From assembly GCA_014534415.1 (NCBI GenBank), contig JACVRM010000053.1, positions 1 to 12,019 of the forward strand: 12,019 nt of DNA, written 5' to 3'. Source of the stretch: Thermoleophilia bacterium. GTDB taxonomy: Bacteria > Actinomycetota > Thermoleophilia > Gaiellales > Gaiellaceae. The translations under genes were made by a program, and so were the position numbers. A model generated the notes under the pieces. The model worked only from the letters and a program-made list of their open reading frames with translations. It searched no databases and was not told where the DNA came from. How positions within the stretch are numbered: position 1 is the stretch's first letter; the number at the start of each line of letters is the position of its first letter. Positions 6,630 through 12,019 of the stretch are shown in pieces.

Positions 6630-7844
6630 ATGCCCACGCAGGCGCGGCCGCTCGACGAGGCTGAGCTGCTGCATCGGACGGCGCTGCTCGCGCAGGCGTT
6701 CCGGCCCGCCGCGCCCGTCGACCGGCGCGGCCTCTTCTCCGGCCGGGGCGAGCAGATCGGCGAGCTCTTCTCGGTCGCCGCGCAGGCGGGCCAGCACGCG
6801 GTCGTGTACGGCGAGCGCGGCGTGGGCAAGACGTCACTCGCGGCCGTGGTCGCGGAGCTGCTGGCCGGCTCGAAGATCCTGACCGCGCGGACGAACTGCG
6901 ACGCAAGCGACGACTTCACGACGGTGTGGCGGAAGGCGCTCGGCGAGCTCGTCGTCCACAGCACCGCGCAGACGGTCGGCTTCGCGGGCGAGACGACGCG
7001 GGAGATCCGCCCCGCGTCTCTCCTGCTCGGCACCGGGCCGGTCGCGCCGCACGACGTCGTGCGCGCGCTCGAGACGGTCACGCACGGCGGCGAGCTGGCG
7101 CTCTTCGTCGACGAGTTCGACCGGCTGCGCGACGCCGAGGCGCGGACGCTCTTCGCGGACGTGGTCAAGACGCTCTCCGACCGCCTCGTGCGCGCGACGG
7201 TCGTGCTCGTGGGCGTGGCGGACAGCGTCGGGGACCTGATCCGAGAGCACCGCTCCGTCGAGCGCGCGCTCGTGCAGGTGCGCATGCCGCGAATGTCGCG
7301 AGCGGAGCTGGCGGAGATCGCGACGCGTGGGATCGCCGCGGCGCAGATGACGATCCGCCCGGCTGCAGTCGACCGCGTGACGGCGCTCTCGCAGGGCCTG
7401 CCGCACTACACGCACCTGCTGACGCAGCTCGCCGGCCAGGCGGCGCTCGCCGAGCGGCGCGCCGACGTGGACGTGCCGGACGTCGAAGCCGCCGTCGAGC
7501 GGGCGATCGAACGTGCGGCGCACAGCGTCTCGGAGGCGTACTACCGCGCCGCCGGCGAGATCCGGCGCCGGCACGTGCTGCTCGCGTGCGCGCTCGCAGA
7601 CGAGGACGAATTCGGCTTCTTCTCGCCCGCTCAGGTGGAGGCGAGGGTCAGCCGGGTCGGCGGGCGGCTCGACGCCGAGGCGCTGGCCGGGGAGCTCGAC
7701 GCGCTCGCGGCGGGCGACGAGGCCGTGCTCCAGCGAGGCGGGCCGGGCGGCGGGCGTTACCGGTTCGCGAACCCGCTGGTGCAGCCGTACGTCGTCATGC
7801 GAGGTCTCGCCGACGGAGTCGTGAAGACGCGCGACCTTCGCTGA
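6630..7844 (+). CDS. Orc1/STAND-like AAA ATPase
   Basis: This is 404 residues. It starts at ATG 6630, eight bases after GGGGAGG; the longer open frame upstream is not protein-like. A short N-terminal segment with RGLFSGRGEQIGEL (33-46) resembles the FxGR entry motif of archaeal-type ATPases and STAND proteins. The Walker A motif is GERGVGKTS (61-69), Walker B is LALFVDEFD (156-164), and a sensor-1-like strand is TVVLVGVADS (190-199). GLPHYTHLL (256-264) sits where such ATPases have the sensor-2/lid helix. The C-terminal part (about 310-395) looks like a winged-helix domain, ending in GRYRFANPLVQPYVV. There is no signal peptide or TM. These ATPases often act as conformational switches or as partners of a toxin, nuclease or signalling protein, but no effector domain is fused here and no partner gene follows on its strand. 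Its function is unknown. Confidence 0.85.
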   Translation: MPTQARPLDEAELLHRTALLAQAFRPAAPVDRRGLFSGRGEQIGELFSVAAQAGQHAVVYGERGVGKTSLAAVVAELLAGSKILTARTNCDASDDFTTVWRKALGELVVHSTAQTVGFAGETTREIRPASLLLGTGPVAPHDVVRALETVTHGGELALFVDEFDRLRDAEARTLFADVVKTLSDRLVRATVVLVGVADSVGDLIREHRSVERALVQVRMPRMSRAELAEIATRGIAAAQMTIRPAAVDRVTALSQGLPHYTHLLTQLAGQAALAERRADVDVPDVEAAVERAIERAAHSVSEAYYRAAGEIRRRHVLLACALADEDEFGFFSPAQVEARVSRVGGRLDAEALAGELDALAAGDEAVLQRGGPGGGRYRFANPLVQPYVVMRGLADGVVKTRDLR

Positions 7845-7851
7845 CGGCCGC

Positions 7852-9096
7852 CTACGAGCGCAGGAAGGCGAGCACCGCGAGCACGCGCCGGTGATCCTCC
7901 GGCGCCGGTGGGAGGCGGAGCTTGCCGAAGATGCTCGTGATGTGCTTCTCGACGGCTCGCGGCGTGATGAAGAGGCGTTCGCCGATCGCCTGATTCGACC
8001 GGCCTTCAGCCATCAGCTCGAGCACCTCGCGTTCGCGTGCGGTCAGGTCGTCCATGGGATCGTGCTTCCGCCGGCGGCCGACCAGCTGCGTGACCAGCGC
8101 GGGATCGAGCGCCGACCCTCCCTCGGCGACGCGGCGAACGGCCGCCGCGAACTCGTCCACGTCGGCGACGCGGTCCTTGAGCAGGTAGCCGACGCCCTCC
8201 GCGCTTTCCGCCAGCAGGTCCATCGCGTAGGTCGGCTCGACGTACTGCGACAGCACGAGCACGCCCACGTCGGGATGGTTCGTCCGGATCTCCTGGGCGG
8301 CGCGTAGCCCCTCGTCGGTGTGCGTCGGCGGCATGCGGATGTCCACGATCGCCACGTCGGGGCGGTAGCTCCGTACCTTCAGCAACAGGTCGTCCGCGTC
8401 GGCGGACTGGCCGACGACCTCGAAGCCCACGTCGGCGAGCAGGCGGGCGATGCCCTCACGAAGGAGCACGGAGTCGTCCGCCAGGACGGCGCGCAGGCGC
8501 GGTGCGCCGTCGCCGCTCGCCTCGGCAGCCGCCCCCGTCACGTCTCCGCCTCGCAGCGGCGGAAAATCCGAGCGAAGCCCGGGCGCGACGAGCTGGAAGA
8601 GCCGCTCCGGGCGTGTCAGGCCCTTGAGCTCGTGCTCGCCCAAATCGCGAACCTCGATGCCGAGCTGTTCGGCCGGAAGCAGGTCGTGCGTCGTCTGCGA
8701 GACCAGGATCTGGCCGCCGTGGCCGGCGGAGCAGATACGAGCAGCCCGGTGGACGTCCAGCCCGACGTAGCCGCCCTCGGAGATGACCGGCTCGCCGGTG
8801 TACACGCCCATGCGCACGCGAAGCGGCGTCTCCGTCGGCCATGCATGCTCGGCGACGGCGCGCTGCGCGGCAAGCGCCGCCGCGACCGCGTCGCGCGTCC
8901 GCTGGAAGGCCGTGAAGAACTCGTCTCCACGGCAGTCGATCTCGTGACCGCCCGCATCCCGGATCGCCTTGCGCAGGATGCGTCGGTGGTCGCCGATCAC
9001 ATCCGAGTATGCGGCACCGAGCTCCTCCACCAGCCGGGTGGAGTTCTCGACGTCCGTGAAGAGGAACGTCACCGTGCCCGTCGGAAGATCGACCAC
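7852..9096 (-). CDS. Class III nucleotide cyclase domain fused to a NarL-type response regulator
   Basis: This is 414 residues in one uninterrupted frame. Residues 1-170 form a class III cyclase domain: FLFTDVENSTRLVE (11-24, metal Asp15), CRGDEFFTAF (55-64, second metal Asp58), RMGVYTGEP (95-103), GLDVHRAARI (112-121) and GGQILVS (127-133). A linker of about 30 residues leads to a receiver domain (201-320) with acidic pair Asp207-Asp208, phospho-acceptor Asp252 (IVDIRMPP), Ser283 and Lys307. A LuxR-type HTH follows (350-412, LTAREREVLELMAEGRSNQAIGERL and onward). The domain order is thus cyclase-REC-HTH. By eye, the usual substrate-specifying Lys (three before Gly-Asp) is Asp54, and the usual Asn is His116, as in many actinobacterial relatives, so nucleotide product and activity are uncertain. 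I chose GTG 9096-9094 because TACACT is spaced for a leaderless start. It probably responds to the upstream kinase. Confidence 0.9.
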   Translation of the reverse strand: MVDLPTGTVTFLFTDVENSTRLVEELGAAYSDVIGDHRRILRKAIRDAGGHEIDCRGDEFFTAFQRTRDAVAAALAAQRAVAEHAWPTETPLRVRMGVYTGEPVISEGGYVGLDVHRAARICSAGHGGQILVSQTTHDLLPAEQLGIEVRDLGEHELKGLTRPERLFQLVAPGLRSDFPPLRGGDVTGAAAEASGDGAPRLRAVLADDSVLLREGIARLLADVGFEVVGQSADADDLLLKVRSYRPDVAIVDIRMPPTHTDEGLRAAQEIRTNHPDVGVLVLSQYVEPTYAMDLLAESAEGVGYLLKDRVADVDEFAAAVRRVAEGGSALDPALVTQLVGRRRKHDPMDDLTAREREVLELMAEGRSNQAIGERLFITPRAVEKHITSIFGKLRLPPAPEDHRRVLAVLAFLRS

Positions 9097-9102
9097 GCGC
9101 CG

Positions 9103-9108
9103 AGTGTA
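9103..9108 (-). promoter_or_regulatory. Candidate -10 element (TACACT) of the cyclase-regulator gene
   Basis: On the minus strand TACACT occupies -12 to -7 before the GTG at 9096. It matches the TAnnnT pattern and the spacing expected when transcription starts at the first codon base. No ribosome-binding site is visible in between. The -35 region (TTCTCC, 18 bases upstream) is weak. If real, the gene can be expressed separately from the kinase. Confidence 0.45.
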
Positions 9109-9134
9109 CGGCGACCGGGCGGCGACGGAGAACG

Positions 9135-9160
9135 GCCGAGCGCCGGCGAGGCCGCTCGGC
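9135..9160 (-). terminator. Possible weak terminator or attenuator after the kinase gene
   Basis: An 8-bp inverted repeat (GCCGAGCG 9135-9142 with CGCTCGGC 9153-9160, 10-base loop) lies about 77 bases past the kinase stop. On the minus strand it is followed by CGTTCTCC, just ahead of the cyclase-gene -10 element. It could limit read-through from the receiver-kinase operon into the cyclase gene. The lack of a clear U-run keeps confidence low. Confidence 0.35.
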
Positions 9161-9236
9161 ACGCCGGCGAGGGCGGAGCCAGGCGGCCGCCGCGTGCGCT
9201 TCAGCCGCACTCTCGCACGGGCGCGGACGGGCGACG

Positions 9237-11387
9237 CTAGAGCGGGATCTCGGCCTTGATGCGCGTGCCCGCGCCGGTCGGACTGTCGACCGCCAGCCGC
9301 CCGTCCAGCGCCTCGACGCGGTCTGCCAGACCGCGCAGGCCCGAGCCGCGGCCGGGGTCGGCGCCGCCGATGCCGTCGTCTTCGACCTCGACGACCGCGT
9401 ACCCGTCGTCGCGCCCGACGCGCACGCTGACGCTGGACGCATCCGCGTACTTCGCGACGTTGGCGAGTGCCTCGGAGACGACGTAGAACGCGGCCGCCTC
9501 GACCGGAGTGGGGAGCCGGCCGTCCGGCAGCGCCTCGAGCTCGACGGGCAGTGGAGCGCGCGCGGCGAGCGATTCGAGCGCCGGCCCCAGCCCCCGCTCG
9601 GTCAGCACGGCGGGGTGGATGCCGCGCGCGAGCTCCCGGAGCTCCTCGAGAGCCAGCGCCAGCTCTGCGCCGGCGCCTGCCAGCAGCTCGTCGGCCGCCT
9701 GCGGATCCGAAGCCAGCTTCGACTGAGCGAGCCGAAGCGACAGCGAAAGGGAGACCAGCCGCTGCTGGGCGCCGTCGTGGAGATTGCGCTCGAGACGGCG
9801 GCGCTCCTGGTCGCCTGCCTCCACGATGCGCGCCCGCGAGGCGCGCAGCTCCTCGAGCCGTTCGGCGAGCTGTCGGTAGAGCTGCTCGAGCTCGCGCTGC
9901 TGGCGCGTTCGCTCGGTCACGTCCAGGCCGCAGAGGAGCCGCCGGTCGCGGCCTTGTTCGTCCGTAATCGCACTGTTCGTCCAGACCACGGTGAGCGGCT
10001 CCCGCGGAGGGGCCGGCAGGCGTCCCTCGCGCTCGTCCGCGGCGACGCCGTGCTCGAACCATTCGCGGAACGCGTCCCGATCTTCGTCTGCGACGAAGAC
10101 CTCCCAGAACGGCCGCGCGCGCGTGCGCTCGTTGTCCAGGCGCCCGCTTGCGCGCGTCAGCGTGTCGTTGAAGCGGACGATTCGCCCGGTCAGGTCGACG
10201 ACGCAGAAGTAGCTCGGCGCCGAGTTGACCACGTCGCGCACGAAGTCGCGCTCCCGCTGGAGCTCGTCCAGCCGCGCGCGAAGCTCTGCCTGCAGGCGGT
10301 CCTTCTCGATGGCGATTCGCGCCGCCGCGACCACCGCCTCGATCAGCTCGGGCTCCTCGCGGAGCGTGGGGTCGTGGACGAGGGCCGCGACCGGGCGGTC
10401 CTCGTACGCGATCGGCGTGAACGCCCGGTGCGTCTCGTCGGCGAGCGGCTCGACCGGTTGACCGCGCGTGTCGACGTAGGCCTGCCGCTCCGGGAGCCAG
10501 TAGGCGAGTTCGAGGCTCGGGTCGCCGAGCGCTCGCCGCAGGCTCTCCTGCGCCTCCTCCGGCGACGGCTGCTCGGGCGTCTCCATGAGCAGACGGCTGA
10601 CGTCCGCTCGCGCGAGCCGCCTGCGCAGCAGGCCCCACAGGAACGCGAACGGCACGGCGATGAACGCGACCTGGGCGCCGAGCATGAACACCTCCGAGGC
10701 GACCTCGGAGATCGAGTCGAACGCGAGCCCGAGGCCGAACAGGAGCAGACTCGCGATCCCGGCGAGCAGCACGGGCCCGAGTAGGCGGCGGGCAACGGTC
10801 GTCGCGGCGCGCCAGCGGAGCGCGAGCGCCACCGCGATCGTCACGAGGTAGACGAACGCGACCGCCTGGACGGCGCCGAGTACCGTCGCGGCGGCCGTCT
10901 CGTTGTCGGCGATCAGGAACGCGTTGTCGGGGCAGTCGCCGCACTCGGCCGGATCCGGGTTGAAGAGCAGGACGGACGTCTCGGCGGAGACTGCGAGTGC
11001 GTAGCCGAAGACGACGAGCACGCGCTCGCGTGTCGAGATGAGCGTTCCGCTCGGATACGCCAGCAACAGGTGCACGAGCGCGGCGGCCCACAGGGCGCTC
11101 AGCGCGATGCCGACCGTGAACACGACCGTGTCGTTCGACTCCGGGAGCGCGGCCGCGAACCACGCGAAGCCGACCAGCATGAGCAGCAAGCCCGTGCGGT
11201 TGTCGGGACGCCGCGTGCGCGCGAGCAACCCAGCCGCGATGAACGACCAGCCGACCAGGAGGCCGAGGACGGAGGTCAGAACCGGTGCGTCCTCGTGCTC
11301 GCTCGTCAGTACGAGCGCCAGCGCGCCGCCGCCGACGGCGAGGGCGGCGGGCACGACGGTCAGCCAGAGCCGCCGCGCGGGCGTCAT
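9237..11387 (-). CDS. Membrane sensor histidine kinase (8 TM, GAF-like, PAS, HisKA_3, HATPase)
   Basis: This is 716 residues. Eight hydrophobic helices are predicted at about 7-27, 36-56, 65-81, 87-111, 123-142, 165-192, 201-223 and 232-254. The loop between TM5 and TM6 holds a CxxC pair (ECGDCPDN, Cys149 and Cys152). A GAF-like region follows (about 275-362, LRRALGDPSLELAYWLPE), then a coiled segment, then a PAS domain (381-495) beginning DFVRDVVNSAPSYFCVVD. The HisKA_3 phospho-acceptor is His537 in ERNLHDGAQQRLVSLSLSL. The ATPase domain has an N-box with Asn643 (SEALANVAKYA), a G1 box DDGIGG (670-675) and a G2 box GSGLRGLADR (681-690). HisKA_3 kinases usually pass phosphate to NarL/LuxR regulators, which makes the downstream cyclase-REC-HTH protein a natural partner. 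Its ATG overlaps the stop of the receiver gene (ATGA), implying translational coupling. The signal sensed is unknown. Confidence 0.93.
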   Translation of the reverse strand: MTPARRLWLTVVPAALAVGGGALALVLTSEHEDAPVLTSVLGLLVGWSFIAAGLLARTRRPDNRTGLLLMLVGFAWFAAALPESNDTVVFTVGIALSALWAAALVHLLLAYPSGTLISTRERVLVVFGYALAVSAETSVLLFNPDPAECGDCPDNAFLIADNETAAATVLGAVQAVAFVYLVTIAVALALRWRAATTVARRLLGPVLLAGIASLLLFGLGLAFDSISEVASEVFMLGAQVAFIAVPFAFLWGLLRRRLARADVSRLLMETPEQPSPEEAQESLRRALGDPSLELAYWLPERQAYVDTRGQPVEPLADETHRAFTPIAYEDRPVAALVHDPTLREEPELIEAVVAAARIAIEKDRLQAELRARLDELQRERDFVRDVVNSAPSYFCVVDLTGRIVRFNDTLTRASGRLDNERTRARPFWEVFVADEDRDAFREWFEHGVAADEREGRLPAPPREPLTVVWTNSAITDEQGRDRRLLCGLDVTERTRQQRELEQLYRQLAERLEELRASRARIVEAGDQERRRLERNLHDGAQQRLVSLSLSLRLAQSKLASDPQAADELLAGAGAELALALEELRELARGIHPAVLTERGLGPALESLAARAPLPVELEALPDGRLPTPVEAAAFYVVSEALANVAKYADASSVSVRVGRDDGYAVVEVEDDGIGGADPGRGSGLRGLADRVEALDGRLAVDSPTGAGTRIKAEIPL

Positions 11388-11737
11388 TCGAGCAATGCCG
11401 ACAGTGCCGCCGCGGACAGCTCCGCCTTGGGGATGAAGCCGCGCGCGCCGCTCTCCTCGACGAGTGAGCCGAAGTCGGAGCTGTCCCGGCTCGACGTCAT
11501 GACGACTGCGGCGCTCGACCCGTTTGCGGCGAGCAGCGAGGCGATCTCGAAGCCGTCGATGTCCGGTAGCTGGACGTCCAGCAGCACGATCTCCGGGTGG
11601 AGCTCGCGCGCCGCCTCCAGCGCCGAGCGGCCGTCGGCGGCCTCGCCGACGACTTCGTACCCCTCGCTGGCGAGCAGCGCGCGCGCCGTCGCGCGGAAGG
11701 TCGGGTGGTCGTCGACGATCAGAACTGTTCGTGGCAC
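11384..11737 (-). CDS. Stand-alone receiver-domain protein (single-domain response regulator)
   Basis: This is 117 residues, one complete receiver domain with no output domain. Acidic residues Asp9 and Asp10 (LIVDDHPTF), phospho-acceptor Asp54 (VLLDVQLPDIDG), switch residue Thr81 or Ser82 (VVMTSS) and Lys104 (GFIPKAE) are all present, so it should be phosphorylatable. The protein stops at TGA (11384-11386), inside the ATG of the kinase gene, so no HTH has been lost to a nearby frameshift: the next sequence is the kinase itself. I chose GTG 11737-11735 because the receiver fold begins at once; a longer open frame upstream (to 11980) runs antisense through the ABC gene and is not protein-like. 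An ATG at 11745-11743 is out of frame. It may serve as a phosphate sink, an intermediate in a relay, or a regulator acting by protein contact. Confidence 0.9.
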   Translation of the reverse strand: MPRTVLIVDDHPTFRATARALLASEGYEVVGEAADGRSALEAARELHPEIVLLDVQLPDIDGFEIASLLAANGSSAAVVMTSSRDSSDFGSLVEESGARGFIPKAELSAAALSALLE

Positions 11738-11831
11738 GTGCTCATGGTGACACGGGCCGGGCGCCTGCGCGGTACGGGTAGCCACACTGTTGCGCACGTG
11801 CCTGCCGGCCGCATCCGTAGTCTCCCCGGGC
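11738..11831. promoter_or_regulatory. Divergent promoter region, receiver gene versus ABC gene
   Basis: These 94 bases lie between two divergent GTG starts. TAGTCT (11818-11823, plus strand) fits a TAnnnT -10 element ending eight bases before the ABC start, so that mRNA would have almost no leader. GTACGGGTAGCCACAC (11773-11788) resembles the palindrome at 6546-6561 in 13 of 16 positions. On the minus strand no good -10 or ribosome-binding site is evident for the receiver gene. Confidence 0.4.
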
Positions 11832-12019
11832 GTGCCGCTCCTCGCCGTCCGCGATCTGAGGAAGCGATTCGGCGGGATAAACGCCGTCGACCGCGTCTCG
11901 TTCGACGTCGAGGCGGGCGAGATCGCCGGCCTGATCGGCCCGAACGGCGCCGGCAAGACGACCGTCTTCAACGTCGTCACGCGCGTTTACGACGCCGACG
12001 GCGGCGACGTCGTCTTCGA
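11832..12019 (+). CDS. livG: ABC transporter ATP-binding protein, LivG type (N-terminal part)
   Basis: The frame starts at GTG 11832 and is still open at the window end, giving 62 complete codons. It reads PLLAVRDLRKRFGGINAVD (2-20), then SFDVEAGEIAGLIGPNGAGKTT with the Walker A motif GPNGAGKT, then VFNVVTRVYDADGGDVVF. The FGG..AVD opening together with GPNGAGKTTVFN is typical of the LivG group, one of two ATPases that power branched-chain amino acid (HAAT) import. Related importers take other amino acids, urea or amides, so the substrate is not fixed. A -10 element (TAGTCT 11818-11823) and the lack of a Shine-Dalgarno sequence suggest a leaderless transcript. It begins divergently from the receiver-kinase genes; permease genes would be expected to follow outside the window. 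Confidence 0.8.
   Translation, partial: MPLLAVRDLRKRFGGINAVDRVSFDVEAGEIAGLIGPNGAGKTTVFNVVTRVYDADGGDVVF

Noticed and set aside
7845..7851. Terminator between the convergent AAA and cyclase-regulator genes
   Set aside because: Only seven bases separate the two stop codons and no hairpin is apparent there.
9737..9967. Plus-strand open frames antisense to the kinase gene
   Set aside because: They are mirror frames of a strongly recognised histidine kinase, with biased composition and no start signals.
9237..11163. Upstream extension of the cyclase-regulator frame to a 1103-residue protein
   Set aside because: The extension runs in a shifted frame through the kinase gene and is low-complexity Arg/Ala/Gly sequence. 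The cyclase domain begins immediately after the GTG at 9096, which has a well-placed -10 element.
11743..11745. ATG as the start of the stand-alone receiver
   Set aside because: It is out of frame with the receiver sequence; the in-frame GTG at 11737-11735 directly precedes the first strand of the fold.
1..12019. Mobile elements, CRISPR arrays, tRNA or rRNA genes
   Set aside because: No transposase or integrase, no regularly spaced repeats and no tRNA T-arm pattern in a cloverleaf context were seen on reading both strands.

Overview
The window is about 12 kb of very GC-rich chromosome. GTG starts are frequent, several genes appear to be leaderless, and the signalling proteins have actinobacterial architecture. 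Together these suggest an actinomycete-lineage bacterium, most plausibly of the class Thermoleophilia (Solirubrobacterales or Gaiellales type). That placement rests on style and protein flavour, not on a marker gene. I see no rRNA, tRNA, CRISPR array, insertion sequence or phage gene. Both ends cut through genes.

Layout from left to right: (1) the C-terminal part of a DHA2-type MFS exporter (+, 1-879). (2) A 312-base non-coding stretch with several strong hairpins, ending in a perfect 12-bp stem followed by a pyrimidine-rich run; it may be a small structured RNA or a leader. (3) A small VOC/glyoxalase-fold protein (+). (4) A SnoaL/NTF2-like protein (-) divergent from a 654-aa YyaL/SPATA20-like thioredoxin-domain protein (+), with overlapping promoter candidates in the 63-base gap. 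(5) A near-perfect 13-bp hairpin between convergent genes. (6) An MMPL/RND-type membrane transporter (-) divergent from an orphan Orc1/STAND-like AAA ATPase (+). (7) A signal-transduction block on the minus strand: a stand-alone receiver protein, then a translationally coupled eight-TM GAF/PAS/HisKA_3 sensor kinase, then, behind its own likely leaderless promoter, a protein fusing a class III nucleotide cyclase domain to a complete NarL-type response regulator (REC plus LuxR HTH). (8) Divergent from the receiver gene, the start of a LivG-type ABC ATPase (+), cut by the window end.

The working hypothesis for block 7 is one membrane kinase with two candidate phospho-acceptors. One is a receiver with no output domain; the other joins a second-messenger enzyme domain to a DNA-binding response regulator. 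This is the most unusual content in the window. The left half is mostly housekeeping or accessory genes with no evident common pathway.
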